Positions 6,770 to 13,712 of a stretch of DNA of 64,000 bases are shown here, piece after piece. Within the stretch, counting starts at the first letter, position 1. Every line of letters begins with the position of its first letter. Origin of the DNA: Paenibacillus sp. FSL R5-0345 (GTDB taxonomy: Bacteria > Bacillota > Bacilli > Paenibacillales > Paenibacillaceae); contig NZ_CP009281.1 in the NCBI RefSeq assembly GCF_000758585.1, positions 1,302,001-1,366,000 of the forward strand, given 5' to 3'. The translations under genes were made by a program, and so were the position numbers. Below the pieces are notes generated by a model. That model made no database searches. It saw only the letters and a list, made by a program, of their open reading frames with translations, and was not told the origin of the DNA.

Positions 6770-7218
6770 CACTCACAAGGGAAGAGATACTGAACCAGTC
6801 ATCAGGCAGAAAATTAGATCGGTGGATACAGGAGCACGTTTTTAATTGGATACCTTGGGCGGAACAGCGCGGTGATTATCTTATAGTCGCTTTTCAAAAG
6901 CCCGGAGAAAGTGAGCCTTATAAACGCTCACAAAATTGGAAGTCACAAATGGACCGTTACTCAGTGATCCAATATTCAGACCTTGATCCAATGAAACACG
7001 CTGTATATGGAGACAAGGACTGGTCAACAGACATATCCGCAGCATGGGAAGTGCTAGGAAAACACAAGACGCATCAGGTCACATTTAACGAAACTGGATT
7101 CTCTCACTCAGAATTAAAATATCGAGTTATCGTAGGCAAAAATCAAAATGTCGCCTATGCAAATGCTGCGCCTGAAGCCATATGTAAAGCAGCATTATTG
7201 GCTGTACTTAACTTATAA
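6766..7218 (+). CDS. BC1872-like phage protein (ABA sandwich), 150 aa
   Basis: Starts MTLTREEILN..SGRKLDRWIQEHVF and ends AAPEAICKAALLAVLNL. This frame of an N-terminal 'REEILNM.AGRELDALVAEKV'-type helix, a DYS.DI.AAWEV-like middle (WSTDISAAWEV) and a C-terminal 'APEAICRAALLAVL' helix is characteristic of BC1872-type phage proteins with an alpha-beta-alpha sandwich fold. Function unknown. A small GGGG/CCCC hairpin follows at 7219-7234. Confidence 0.75.
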   Translation: MTLTREEILNQSSGRKLDRWIQEHVFNWIPWAEQRGDYLIVAFQKPGESEPYKRSQNWKSQMDRYSVIQYSDLDPMKHAVYGDKDWSTDISAAWEVLGKHKTHQVTFNETGFSHSELKYRVIVGKNQNVAYANAAPEAICKAALLAVLNL

Positions 7219-7254
7219 GGGGGCTGAGACCCCAATCAAAGGAGACGATACACG

Positions 7255-7623
7255 ATGGGCAGAGAGAATAAATTTCGCGGTAGACGCAAAAACGGCGAGT
7301 GGATGTATGGCAGCTTAGTAATAAGCAGCGAGGGTGATACGCACATCATCGACCATAAAAGCTGGCACAAATGGCAGGTTGATCCGAAAACGGTCGGGCA
7401 ATTCATCGGGCTTACTGACAAGAATGGACGAGAGGTTTACAGCCACGATCTGGTAGAAGACGAAAACGGAATTGGAGAAGTTGAATGGGTACAGGAACAT
7501 TGCGCTTACTTGGTATTCACCCGGAATCCTAGCCAATACCACAGACTTGAATCAGACGGACAGTTGAGCCAAACCGTGGTAGTTGGTAACGCGATAGATA
7601 ATCCAGAACTAATAGAGGTATAA
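7255..7623 (+). CDS. YopX family phage protein, 122 aa
   Basis: Complete YopX protein: N-terminal NKFRGRRKNGEWMYGSLV, central FIGLTDKNGREVYSHDLV, C-terminal VVGNAIDNPELIEV. Follows CAAAGGAGACGATACACG. Paralogous to the truncated gene at the window's left edge, although the two are quite diverged. YopX proteins may form oligomers, but their role is not known. Confidence 0.85.
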   Translation: MGRENKFRGRRKNGEWMYGSLVISSEGDTHIIDHKSWHKWQVDPKTVGQFIGLTDKNGREVYSHDLVEDENGIGEVEWVQEHCAYLVFTRNPSQYHRLESDGQLSQTVVVGNAIDNPELIEV

Positions 7624-7638
7624 GGGGGAGAAGAGGAT

Positions 7639-7812
7639 ATGTTCAGAAAAAAAGATCGTGAACTGCTTAAGCTCATTGAAAGTCAAACCAGAAGCATTGC
7701 CGCGCTGACTATGGCATTGACATCATGCCTTGCAGATGAAGGACACATTGACGGAGATAAGGCTGCAAAGATATCGAAAGAACTCATGAAAACATATAAA
7801 GTCCGGGAATAG
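7639..7812 (+). CDS. Hypothetical phage protein, 57 aa
   Basis: ATG 7639 after GGGGGAGAAGAGGAT. Helical, starting MFRKKDRELLKLIESQTRSIAALTM and ending with a lysine-rich segment. Looks like a small helical oligomer; no family recognised. Confidence 0.55.
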   Translation: MFRKKDRELLKLIESQTRSIAALTMALTSCLADEGHIDGDKAAKISKELMKTYKVRE

Positions 7813-7827
7813 GCCGAAGGGCAACGA

Positions 7828-7866
7828 TTCGACCGAAATACTCAGGCGGAGCCGGTAGCCGTAAAA
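7828..7866 (+). repeat. Recurrent boundary element, copy C
   Basis: TTCGACCGAAAT...GCGGAGCC...AGCCGTAAAAGG in the 120-base gap before the gene at 7933. Matches copies at 3355, 4953 and 11211. Otherwise the gap contains only a CGAGG near the next start. Confidence 0.4.
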
Positions 7867-7932
7867 GGTTATCTGCTCCCCATAAAGAGAGGAACAAGAC
7901 ACTATTACAATCCGAAAGCGAGGTAATCAATT

Positions 7933-8235
7933 ATGAGTAGTGGAATCAAACGTCACCGTCGTATATCCCCAATGCCAGTAGTATCCACCTTTCCACCACC
8001 GAATCGGCAGACAGTACACAGTGAAGTCACCACATGGAAAATGACAGCAGAGGATTGGGAGAAGTATGGACCATACAATCCAACGCCCCGGAATAAGAAC
8101 CACTACATGTCAGGCAAGAAAGGGAGTGGTAAGCATGGTGCGGTTCGAGATCAAGATAAAGCCAATGGGCGCGGTAAGAATGACTCAAAAGGGGAAGTGG
8201 AAAGACGAGAATGCCCAAAGGTATCTGGCTTATAA
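7933..8235 (+). CDS. Hypothetical basic phage protein, 100 aa
   Basis: Starts MSSGIKRHRRISPMPVVSTF with GAAAGCGAGGTAATCAATT upstream. The first ~67 residues look like an independent basic protein (EDWEKYGPYNPTPRNKNHYM). The last ~33 codons overlap rusA in another frame and read as low-complexity Gly/Lys/Asp, so the original stop near the rusA start may have been lost. Function unknown. Confidence 0.5.
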   Translation: MSSGIKRHRRISPMPVVSTFPPPNRQTVHSEVTTWKMTAEDWEKYGPYNPTPRNKNHYMSGKKGSGKHGAVRDQDKANGRGKNDSKGEVERRECPKVSGL

Positions 8236-8539
8236 GCGAATTTTGGGATATGAAGCCAAGAAGCACATCAAGAAGCCATTACTAGAACCGATCGTCATAA
8301 CAGCGGACTTTTACTACCAACTGCCAAAGAGAACGAGTAAAGTCAATCGACAACTAGCAGAAGAAAGAAAGTATAGACCAGTAGTGAAGCCAGACATAGA
8401 CAATGCTGCAAAAGGCGTGATGGACTCACTTAATAAAATTGCTTACCTGGATGATAACCAAGTAGTCGGACTCATAACAAACAAATACTATGCAGACGAA
8501 CCGAAAATAGTGGTCACTATCGAGGAGTGGATCGCATGA
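8135..8539 (+). CDS. rusA: RusA-type Holliday junction resolvase
   Basis: 134 aa from ATG 8135, chosen because AAAGGGAGTGG precedes it and the family begins with a short beta strand (RFEIKIKPMGAVRMTQ). The signature KPDIDNAAKGVMDSLN...AYLDDNQV carries the conserved acidic residues (about D87, D89, D97, D106, D107) that bind metal in RusA. RusA cuts four-way DNA junctions, here probably resolving concatemers or recombination intermediates before packaging. ATGA overlap with the next gene. Confidence 0.88.
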   Translation: MVRFEIKIKPMGAVRMTQKGKWKDENAQRYLAYKRILGYEAKKHIKKPLLEPIVITADFYYQLPKRTSKVNRQLAEERKYRPVVKPDIDNAAKGVMDSLNKIAYLDDNQVVGLITNKYYADEPKIVVTIEEWIA

Positions 8540-8712
8540 TGGCGGCATGGATCAACCTAGGCGGCGTACTTGCTCGCATAGACGCTACAGGTAGGCTCAC
8601 AGGCGCGATTATACCAGTGGACAACCAAATACATGCCAAGGAACAGAAAGCGCGTGGTGAGCCTCCTAGAGCGCCAATAATGGATGGTCGGTCAGATAAT
8701 AAAAGTGCGTAA
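8536..8712 (+). CDS. Hypothetical phage protein, 58 aa
   Basis: ATG 8536 overlaps the rusA stop; GAGGAGTGG in the end of rusA is the ribosome binding site. Sequence AAWINLGGVLARIDATGRLTGAI is hydrophobic but does not form a clear membrane helix; the C-terminus is Arg/Pro-rich. Family not recognised. Confidence 0.5.
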   Translation: MMAAWINLGGVLARIDATGRLTGAIIPVDNQIHAKEQKARGEPPRAPIMDGRSDNKSA

Positions 8713-8736
8713 AATATCGCGAAAATGTAAGAAAAA

Positions 8737-8756
8737 AGTACCATTATAGTGGTACT
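8737..8756. promoter_or_regulatory. 20-bp inverted repeat upstream of the coiled-coil gene
   Basis: AGTACCA-TTATAG-TGGTACT is a perfect 7-bp inverted repeat in an A/T-rich 97-base gap. It is followed by AATGATAAAATAGAAG, which contains plausible -10 elements, and by AAAGGAG before ATG 8810. It may be an operator, or a terminator of the upstream genes without a good T-run. Protein partner unknown. Confidence 0.4.
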
Positions 8757-8809
8757 AATGATAAAATAGAAGTATAAGATCATATACGGACTAAAAGGAG
8801 ATTTGACAA

Positions 8810-9937
8810 ATGAGCGTAACGGAAATTGAACTGTTGAAGCAGCAGAAAAGTGAGATCGAAAACAATATTGTTGCAGTCAACAACGGCGAGAAGGTCGGGA
8901 ATGCAGCTGCTTTGCTGGACGAGCTTAATATGATCACGAATCAGATATCCGACCTCGAATACCGGATGAAGTTGCAAGAGCAGTCAGAAGCTATTGAACA
9001 GGAGCACGTTACGCTTGTCGAAGAAACTAAGGTTAGAACGGCGTATCTGCTAGATACTTTGGAAATAGAAGGATTGAGTATCAGCCAGTTGTCGGCTAGC
9101 GTAGAAGCATATGATATCTTGCGTCAAGGTCTGCAAAGCTTTATCGACGGAAAAGATGCGAAGATGCTGGAACAGTTGAAGGCGGCCAAAGAAGAATCAG
9201 CTAAGGTAATCGCAGATCTCAAAAAACAAAATGACGCTTTGAGTGAAAGTGTTGAAGTTAAGAACGAACAATACGTAGCGTTAAAAGCTGCTCACAATGG
9301 ATTGGTTGATGAAAATAAAGATTTGATCGCTAAGAGAGATGCTGCTGCCTCTGAGTTAGAAATTGCAAATGCAGAAATTGAGCGTCTCAAGAGTGAAGTT
9401 AATGATCTACAAATTGAAAAGGCTATCGGAGCAAGAGCAGCTACACAGGTTGTGAGTGGGTCCGATGATCTGAAAGCAAAGGCAGAAGCATATAAGCAAT
9501 CTATCCAATACACATTGACCCCAATTTACAACCTCAGATGGGATGAGGATACCAAGCCAGCAAAAAGTTTTTATCTAGCTGAAGTCGCGGAAACTGGAGA
9601 AACCATCCGATTTTCATGGATTCAAAAGTCGAAATATAGAGAGGTCTCGCCGGAACAGGCTGATACATTTCGAACCGAATACCTCGCCAAACAAGAAGCC
9701 GAGCAAGTGGATACAGATAGCCCAGGGGTTTTGGAAATGGAGGAACAGCCTGTAACGGTTCAACCGTTTCAAGAGGACAGCGCAGGCACAGTCGGTGGAT
9801 TGGCTGAAGAGTCATCAGACGTGGCTGGAGAGACAATTACGCGGAAAGAATTTAACGAACTCGCCGCAAGAGTTGCCACAATCGAAGCGAACCAAGGCAT
9901 CGGACATACTTATAAGCAAGTTGGAGAGGTAGCCTAA
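8810..9937 (+). CDS. Large coiled-coil phage protein, 375 aa
   Basis: ATG 8810 with AAAAGGAGATTTGACAA upstream. Residues ~1-70 and ~110-210 are strong coiled coils (heptad-rich Glu/Lys/Ala). A compact segment at ~215-290 follows (YTLTPIYNLRWDEDTKPAKSFYLAEV), then an acidic Glu/Val/Gln linker and a C-terminal KEFNELAARVATIEANQ helix. No enzymatic motif. Its position between resolvase and late regulator suggests an early or middle function, perhaps a scaffold-like partner; that is a guess. Confidence 0.65.
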   Translation: MSVTEIELLKQQKSEIENNIVAVNNGEKVGNAAALLDELNMITNQISDLEYRMKLQEQSEAIEQEHVTLVEETKVRTAYLLDTLEIEGLSISQLSASVEAYDILRQGLQSFIDGKDAKMLEQLKAAKEESAKVIADLKKQNDALSESVEVKNEQYVALKAAHNGLVDENKDLIAKRDAAASELEIANAEIERLKSEVNDLQIEKAIGARAATQVVSGSDDLKAKAEAYKQSIQYTLTPIYNLRWDEDTKPAKSFYLAEVAETGETIRFSWIQKSKYREVSPEQADTFRTEYLAKQEAEQVDTDSPGVLEMEEQPVTVQPFQEDSAGTVGGLAEESSDVAGETITRKEFNELAARVATIEANQGIGHTYKQVGEVA

Positions 9938-9953
9938 CGGCTGCCTTATCTCC
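9923..9953 (+). promoter_or_regulatory. Stable hairpin over the stop codon
   Basis: GGTAGCC (9928-9934) pairs with GGCTGCC (9939-9945) around a TAAC loop, extended by GGAGA/TCTCC with a 3-base bulge. It spans the end of the coiled-coil gene and stops 4 bases before the next ATG (9958), which has no normal ribosome binding site. It may limit translation of that gene. No T-run, so not a typical terminator. Confidence 0.4.
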
Positions 9954-9957
9954 CACT

Positions 9958-10134
9958 ATGGAAAAAGGCGATAGAGTACTACACAAGTCGGGTAATAAAG
10001 GAACTGTGATACGCATCTCACATCCGTGGATATTTGTTGCGTTAGATGGGATGAACGTAGGAATACCTTACAGCGTTGAGAGTTTAGAAGTAATCGAAGA
10101 GGAGGGAGAACATGGACAACAACACAGTGATTAA
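9958..10134 (+). CDS. Hypothetical small beta-rich phage protein, 58 aa
   Basis: MEKGDRVLHKSGNKGTVIRI...IFVALDG...YSVESLEVIEE resembles a KOW/SH3-like barrel. It overlaps the ArpU-like gene by 23 bases. There is no clear ribosome binding site, and a strong hairpin lies just upstream, so expression may depend on coupling. Function unknown. Confidence 0.5.
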   Translation: MEKGDRVLHKSGNKGTVIRISHPWIFVALDGMNVGIPYSVESLEVIEEEGEHGQQHSD

Positions 10135-10549
10135 GTTGCTAATGGATTATCGTTCCTATAAGTTTGCATTGATGAACCTTGGAACAGATACAGACTTCAG
10201 ATACACAAACCGCAACGTGTATGAAGAAAGAAAGCCTCTACACATCAGCAATTACAACACATGGTATGACAGGGAAAGATACACGCGTGTTGTAGGTCTA
10301 CTTGAATCAGCAGTAGATTTTGTTCTGAGTGACGAACAACGTTCAATCATTCGCGATAAATATATGGAACGTAACAGGTTAAATCTTGGGGAGATTGCAG
10401 ATAAGCTTCACAAGGACAGAAAGACAGTATCAACCCAGCATAAAAAGGCGATTAACAGCCTATGCAAAGCGTTGCTGCCGATCAGTAAGGATTACATGGA
10501 GATAAACAACTTGGATTACATGTTTGAAGAACTCAGACCATCAGCATAA
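10112..10549 (+). CDS. ArpU-family late transcription regulator
   Basis: 145 aa; GAGGAGGGAGAAC precedes ATG 10112. The C-terminal half has a sigma-region-4-like helix-turn-helix (LSDEQRSIIRDKYMERNRLNLGEIADKLHKDRKTVSTQHKKAINSL). In phages of Firmicutes, proteins of this type at the end of the early region switch on late genes. Immediately downstream are four phased repeats and a -10 element, a likely target. The N-terminal half (YRSYKFALMNLG) is typical of the family but has no known activity. Confidence 0.8.
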   Translation: MDNNTVIKLLMDYRSYKFALMNLGTDTDFRYTNRNVYEERKPLHISNYNTWYDRERYTRVVGLLESAVDFVLSDEQRSIIRDKYMERNRLNLGEIADKLHKDRKTVSTQHKKAINSLCKALLPISKDYMEINNLDYMFEELRPSA

Positions 10550-10615
10550 TTCCCCATTTTTTACCCATTATTGCCCACAAATTACCCAAGCTAAATGCTA
10601 GAATTGTAGTATAAG
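10550..10615 (+). promoter_or_regulatory. Candidate late promoter with four phased repeats
   Basis: TT(C/A/G)CCCA occurs at 10550, 10561, 10571 and 10582, spaced 11, 10 and 11 bases, so all copies lie on one face of the helix. Downstream is GTAGTATAAG, with possible -10 hexamers TAGTAT (10607) or TATAAG (10610) but no good -35, since that position is occupied by the last repeat. This is the layout of an activator-dependent promoter, probably bound by the adjacent ArpU-like protein. Confidence 0.55.
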
Positions 10616-10702
10616 GAACATGGGCATGGGCGCCAGATAGCTAATTGCGCAGTCGTCGCCCACTCTGTTTCTTCTCATTCCCTCACTATTCACTCCTTAC
10701 TA

Positions 10703-10736
10703 AGCGTCGATTGCTACGGGTCGGCGCTACTTTTTT
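10703..10736 (+). terminator. Intrinsic terminator 1 in the late leader
   Basis: AGCGTCGA (10703-10710) pairs with TCGGCGCT (10721-10728) over 8 bp including one G-U pair; loop TTGCTACGGG; then ACTTTTTT at 10729-10736. Confidence 0.6.
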
Positions 10737-10831
10737 AGCAACAACCACTCAGCACCAGATGGATAACCAAGGATCGGGGATATCCCGGTCGGCTGAGAGG
10801 ATTGCATATAGATGCGAACGCATCAAACGTA

Positions 10832-10866
10832 AGAGTAACGGTTATCGCCGTTGCTCTTTTTGTTTT
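10832..10866 (+). terminator. Intrinsic terminator 2 in the late leader
   Basis: AGAGTAACGG (10832-10841) pairs with CCGTTGCTCT (10848-10857), a 10-bp stem with one G-U pair and loop TTATCG, followed by TTTTTGTTTT. One of the strongest terminators in the window, yet it lies upstream of the terminase genes. Confidence 0.75.
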
Positions 10867-10894
10867 ACCAATACGATGAAGAGGATGATGAAAA

Positions 10895-11188
10895 GTGGAA
10901 CAAATCGTGTTAACGAGTTCAAATCCAATGGTTGAGGTCATAACCGAAAATGGTAAATTTTTTGTTACTGATGATGCAAGAATTGTTAAGGATTGTTTCT
11001 ATTCTGATAGAGATGAATATTCGCAAAATTTTGATCAAGCAAGAATAAGAAATGTAAATGAAATATCTAATAGTGACAAGATTTATACTTATCTGCTTCT
11101 ATTGTTCGAGTCTCAAAAGAGCGGTCACGATGTTCATAATGAAATTTCACAAGCACTTGAATCATACAGAAACGAGGTCGGCTTATAG
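10895..11188 (+). CDS. Hypothetical phage protein, 97 aa
   Basis: GTG 10895 with GAAGAGGATGATG upstream. Begins MEQIVLTSSNPMVEVITENGKFFVTDD and then becomes helical (YTYLLLLFESQKSGHDVHNEI). The stop codon lies inside the stem of a terminator, so this gene may form a short transcription unit with the leader. No family recognised. Confidence 0.55.
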   Translation: MEQIVLTSSNPMVEVITENGKFFVTDDARIVKDCFYSDRDEYSQNFDQARIRNVNEISNSDKIYTYLLLLFESQKSGHDVHNEISQALESYRNEVGL

Positions 11189-11202
11189 CCGGCCTTTCTT
11201 TT
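11176..11202 (+). terminator. Intrinsic terminator
   Basis: GGTCGGC (11176-11182) pairs with GCCGGCC (11188-11194), loop TTATA, then TTTCTTTT. It ends the 97-aa gene and again precedes the terminase genes. Confidence 0.7.
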
Positions 11203-11210
11203 ACATCGTA

Positions 11211-11250
11211 TCGACCGAATACGCTTAACGAAGTGGAGACCGCATAACAG
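11211..11250 (+). repeat. Recurrent boundary element, copy D
   Basis: TCGACCGAATACGCTTAACG...GGAGACCGCATAACAG, directly before the GTG start of a 28-aa frame. Related to copies at 3355, 4953 and 7828. Confidence 0.4.
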
Positions 11251-11336
11251 TGTCCAAAGACATTAGATACCTATACATCACACTAATACTCATGTATATC
11301 ATAACAGCCTATTGTATGCGAGGAGGTAGTGTATGA
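11250..11336 (+). CDS. Possible 28-aa membrane peptide
   Basis: GTG 11250 encodes a short peptide with one hydrophobic stretch (YLYITLILMYIITAYCM) and stops in an ATGA overlap with the next gene. GTGGAGACCG upstream is a weak ribosome binding site. Could be a true micro-protein or only a leader that couples translation. Confidence 0.35.
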   Translation: MSKDIRYLYITLILMYIITAYCMRGGSV

Positions 11337-11518
11337 ACCTACAAGAGCTTACTCATAAACGTACGTTGTTAATGAATGAGTTGGCGAAGGTAGATGATGA
11401 GATCATAAAGGCTAGGCAAGAGGTGTATAAGAATATGCTTCGTAGGACGTATGTGGACTGTCTTAGTAGGGCGAGTATGACGCACATTACTGTGGATGAT
11501 AAGGTAATTCAAATTTAG
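11333..11518 (+). CDS. Hypothetical coiled-coil phage protein, 61 aa
   Basis: ATG 11333 with GAGGAGGTAGTGT upstream. An N-terminal coiled coil (LQELTHKRTLLMNELAKVDDEIIKA) is followed by a short basic segment. Located directly before small terminase. Family not recognised. Confidence 0.55.
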   Translation: MNLQELTHKRTLLMNELAKVDDEIIKARQEVYKNMLRRTYVDCLSRASMTHITVDDKVIQI

Positions 11519-11533
11519 GTGGAGGTGAATGGT

Positions 11534-11929
11534 ATGGCCGAGACAGTGACACAAGTTGACACATACAAGCCAACCGGAAACGAAATGAAGCTGATCGAAG
11601 CCTTATCTAATCCGGAGAATCGAGATTTGAATATCTCACAGGTTTGTGAACTGATTGGAATCAGTAGGCAGGCGTATTACAAAATGTTCAAAAAGCAGGA
11701 TTTTGTAAAGTACTACAACCAGTTTCAGCTAGATCTGGTTAAGAGCAGCATAGGAGATATTATCAAAGCAACTATATTTTTTGGTGTTAATGATCCAAAG
11801 TGTCATCAGGATAGAAAACTCATTCTGGAAATGGGAAATGTCTATACTCCGAAACAGGAGTTGAAACACGAAGGTAGTATGGGGGTGACTATTGTAAATG
11901 ACATCCCTCGTAACAACAAAATTAACTAA
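11534..11929 (+). CDS. Terminase small subunit (phBC6A51-type HTH)
   Basis: 131 aa from ATG 11534, preceded by GGAGGTGAATGGT; a GTG at 11519 lies inside that site. Residues ~20-55 form a helix-turn-helix (RDLNISQVCELIGISRQAYYKMFKKQDFVKYYN), the DNA-binding part of phBC6A51-type small terminases. It recognises the packaging site and loads the large subunit. Overlaps terL by 32 bases in another frame, the usual coupling. Confidence 0.8.
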   Translation: MAETVTQVDTYKPTGNEMKLIEALSNPENRDLNISQVCELIGISRQAYYKMFKKQDFVKYYNQFQLDLVKSSIGDIIKATIFFGVNDPKCHQDRKLILEMGNVYTPKQELKHEGSMGVTIVNDIPRNNKIN

Positions 11930-13244
11930 CGTAATCGCCCCATCCTTTTATGACGTTCATTGGGACATTGTAGATGGCAAGTATACGCATTTCTGGTTAA
12001 GTGGTGGGCGAGGAAGCACAAAGTCTTCTGTCATTTCTATAGAGATCATACTAGGGATCATGGAAGATCCAATGGCGAATGCAGTGGTGCTTCGCAAAGT
12101 TAAAGATACCCTGAATGATTCCGTTAAAGACCAGTTAGAATGGGCGATTGCCGCATTAGGCGTAGAAGACTACTGGGAAGTACCTGGAGAAAAACTAGTA
12201 ATCACGTATAAGCCTACCGGACAAGAGATCCGGTTTCGTGGTGCTGACAAGCCGAAGAAGATTAAAGGCTTAAAGTATGTAAAGGGATATTGCAAATATA
12301 TTTGGTACGAAGAACTCGACGAGTTTACAAGTATGGAAGAAGTTCGGATGATTAACCAGTCGTTAATGCGTGGTGGTCCTAAATTCACAGTGTTTTACTC
12401 TTACAACCCACCAAAGAGCGCTAACAACTGGGTTAACACTGAATCTAAATATACACGTGATGATCGGCTAGCCGTACACACGAACTATTTAAGCGTGCCT
12501 AAAGAGTGGCTAGGAGAACAATTCCTCATTGAGGCTGAACACCTCAGGGACACGAAGCCAGCAGCATATGAGCATGAGTATCTTGGTAACATCACAGGTA
12601 CAGGCGGCGAGGTATTCGATAACGTACAGATCAGACGAATAAGCGACGAAGAGATAGAAGACTTCTACAACATCCGTAGAGGTCTTGATTTTGGTTATGG
12701 ACCAGATCCACTATCTTACGGAGCTATGCACTACGACCGCAAGCATAAGCGACTGTACATCTTCTTCGAGCTCTACAAGTACCGCATGAGTAACTACGAG
12801 CTGTACCACGATCACATGAGAGTTGAGAACAAGGACAATGAGCTAGTATTTGCAGACTCTGCCGAACCCAAGTCAATCAGTGAGTTGGCTCAGTACGGTG
12901 CAAAGGTCGCGGGAGTCAAAAAGGGTCCTGATAGCATTGATTACGGCATCAAGTTTCTCCAGAGCTTGGAGAGTATCATCATAGACGATCACAGGTGTCC
13001 AGATACAGCAAGAGAGTTTCTGACCTATGAGCTTGAGAAGGATGCAAATGGTAACTTCAAGAGTGGTTACCCAGACAAGAACAATCACAGTATTGATATG
13101 GTGCGTTATGCCATGAATATTGAGTGCATGGACTTCAAGGATCGTACCAAGAACCCGCAGGAGTACGATGATAGTTCAGAAGCACGTGTAAGACGCAACA
13201 TAGCCAAGCAAGGAAGACCAAAGAGAGGGGGTCAGGCAGTCTGA
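11898..13244 (+). CDS. terL: Terminase large subunit
   Basis: 448 aa. N-terminal ATPase: Walker A-like SGGRGSTKSS (~35-44), Walker B YIWYEELDEF, coupling motif YSYNPP. C-terminal RNase H-like nuclease: LDFGYG, VFADSAEP and HSIDMVRYAM. This is the PBSX/XtmB-type large terminase (Terminase_3 group). It drives DNA into the procapsid through the portal and cuts the concatemer. The GGGGGTGAC upstream of the ATG is the ribosome binding site. Confidence 0.95.
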   Translation: MTSLVTTKLTNVIAPSFYDVHWDIVDGKYTHFWLSGGRGSTKSSVISIEIILGIMEDPMANAVVLRKVKDTLNDSVKDQLEWAIAALGVEDYWEVPGEKLVITYKPTGQEIRFRGADKPKKIKGLKYVKGYCKYIWYEELDEFTSMEEVRMINQSLMRGGPKFTVFYSYNPPKSANNWVNTESKYTRDDRLAVHTNYLSVPKEWLGEQFLIEAEHLRDTKPAAYEHEYLGNITGTGGEVFDNVQIRRISDEEIEDFYNIRRGLDFGYGPDPLSYGAMHYDRKHKRLYIFFELYKYRMSNYELYHDHMRVENKDNELVFADSAEPKSISELAQYGAKVAGVKKGPDSIDYGIKFLQSLESIIIDDHRCPDTAREFLTYELEKDANGNFKSGYPDKNNHSIDMVRYAMNIECMDFKDRTKNPQEYDDSSEARVRRNIAKQGRPKRGGQAV

Positions 13245-13480
13245 TGGAAATGTACATCATGCTCACCATGTTTATAGCTGTGATTGGCTATGCGGTGCAT
13301 GTAGATATACGTAAGGACACTGAACACCGTAAAGAAAAGGATCAATGGAATTCGGAGCGTCAACAGTTGCTAGACCGGATTCAAGCTCCTTCCTTCGACC
13401 ACCTGAAGCAAGCTGAGGTTAGGGCTATCAAAGCGCAGAAGGAAGAGCCGAAAGAAACTATCAAGTTGGAGGTTGTGTAA
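13244..13480 (+). CDS. Hypothetical small membrane-anchored phage protein, 78 aa
   Basis: Overlaps the terL stop by one base and follows GAGAGGGGGTC. One N-terminal hydrophobic helix (MLTMFIAVIGYAVHV), then a charged coiled-coil region ending KETIKLEVV. Tiny proteins of this kind often sit between terminase and portal; function unknown. Confidence 0.6.
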   Translation: MEMYIMLTMFIAVIGYAVHVDIRKDTEHRKEKDQWNSERQQLLDRIQAPSFDHLKQAEVRAIKAQKEEPKETIKLEVV

Positions 13481-13686
13481 TGAAATTATTCAAATTAGAG
13501 ATAGGTAACACATTGGAATATGCTGCTGCTGAGTCATTGGAGGATATGATCGAGCGCAAAGAAGAAGTTGACCCAACATTCGCGTTCTTGCCTGTGCAGA
13601 TCGAGGAATTAACGATAGAAGGGTATGAGATTGTAGTTACGCCAACAGATCAACCTAAAAAGACTAGGACGCGAAAACAGGAATAA
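13480..13686 (+). CDS. Hypothetical phage protein, 68 aa
   Basis: Start overlaps the preceding stop (TAATG), with GGAGGTTGT upstream. Small acidic beta-rich body (LFKLEIGNTLEYAAAES; IEGYEIVVTPTD) and a basic tail KKTRTRKQE. Family not recognised. Confidence 0.6.
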   Translation: MKLFKLEIGNTLEYAAAESLEDMIERKEEVDPTFAFLPVQIEELTIEGYEIVVTPTDQPKKTRTRKQE

Positions 13687-13712
13687 CACCGCACATTGAG
13701 AGGGGGTGATCT

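Larger units (their letters stand above)
10616..10894 (+). other. Structured leader of the late operon (no gene)
   Basis: About 280 bases without a credible gene. A long-range stem TGGGCG/CGCCCA (10627-10632 with 10657-10662) encloses a small structured region, then follow an intrinsic terminator (10703-10736), a perfect GATGCG-AA-CGCATC hairpin (10811-10824) and a second terminator (10832-10866). A frame open across this region (10645-10935) has Arg/Cys-rich, non-protein-like content. Two terminators between promoter and late genes imply an antitermination or attenuation step, or a discrete small RNA. Confidence 0.5.

Noticed and set aside
10645..10935. Open frame of 96 codons across the late leader
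   Set aside because: Composition is Arg/Cys/Ser-rich without protein character, it lacks a ribosome binding site, and it runs through two terminator hairpins.
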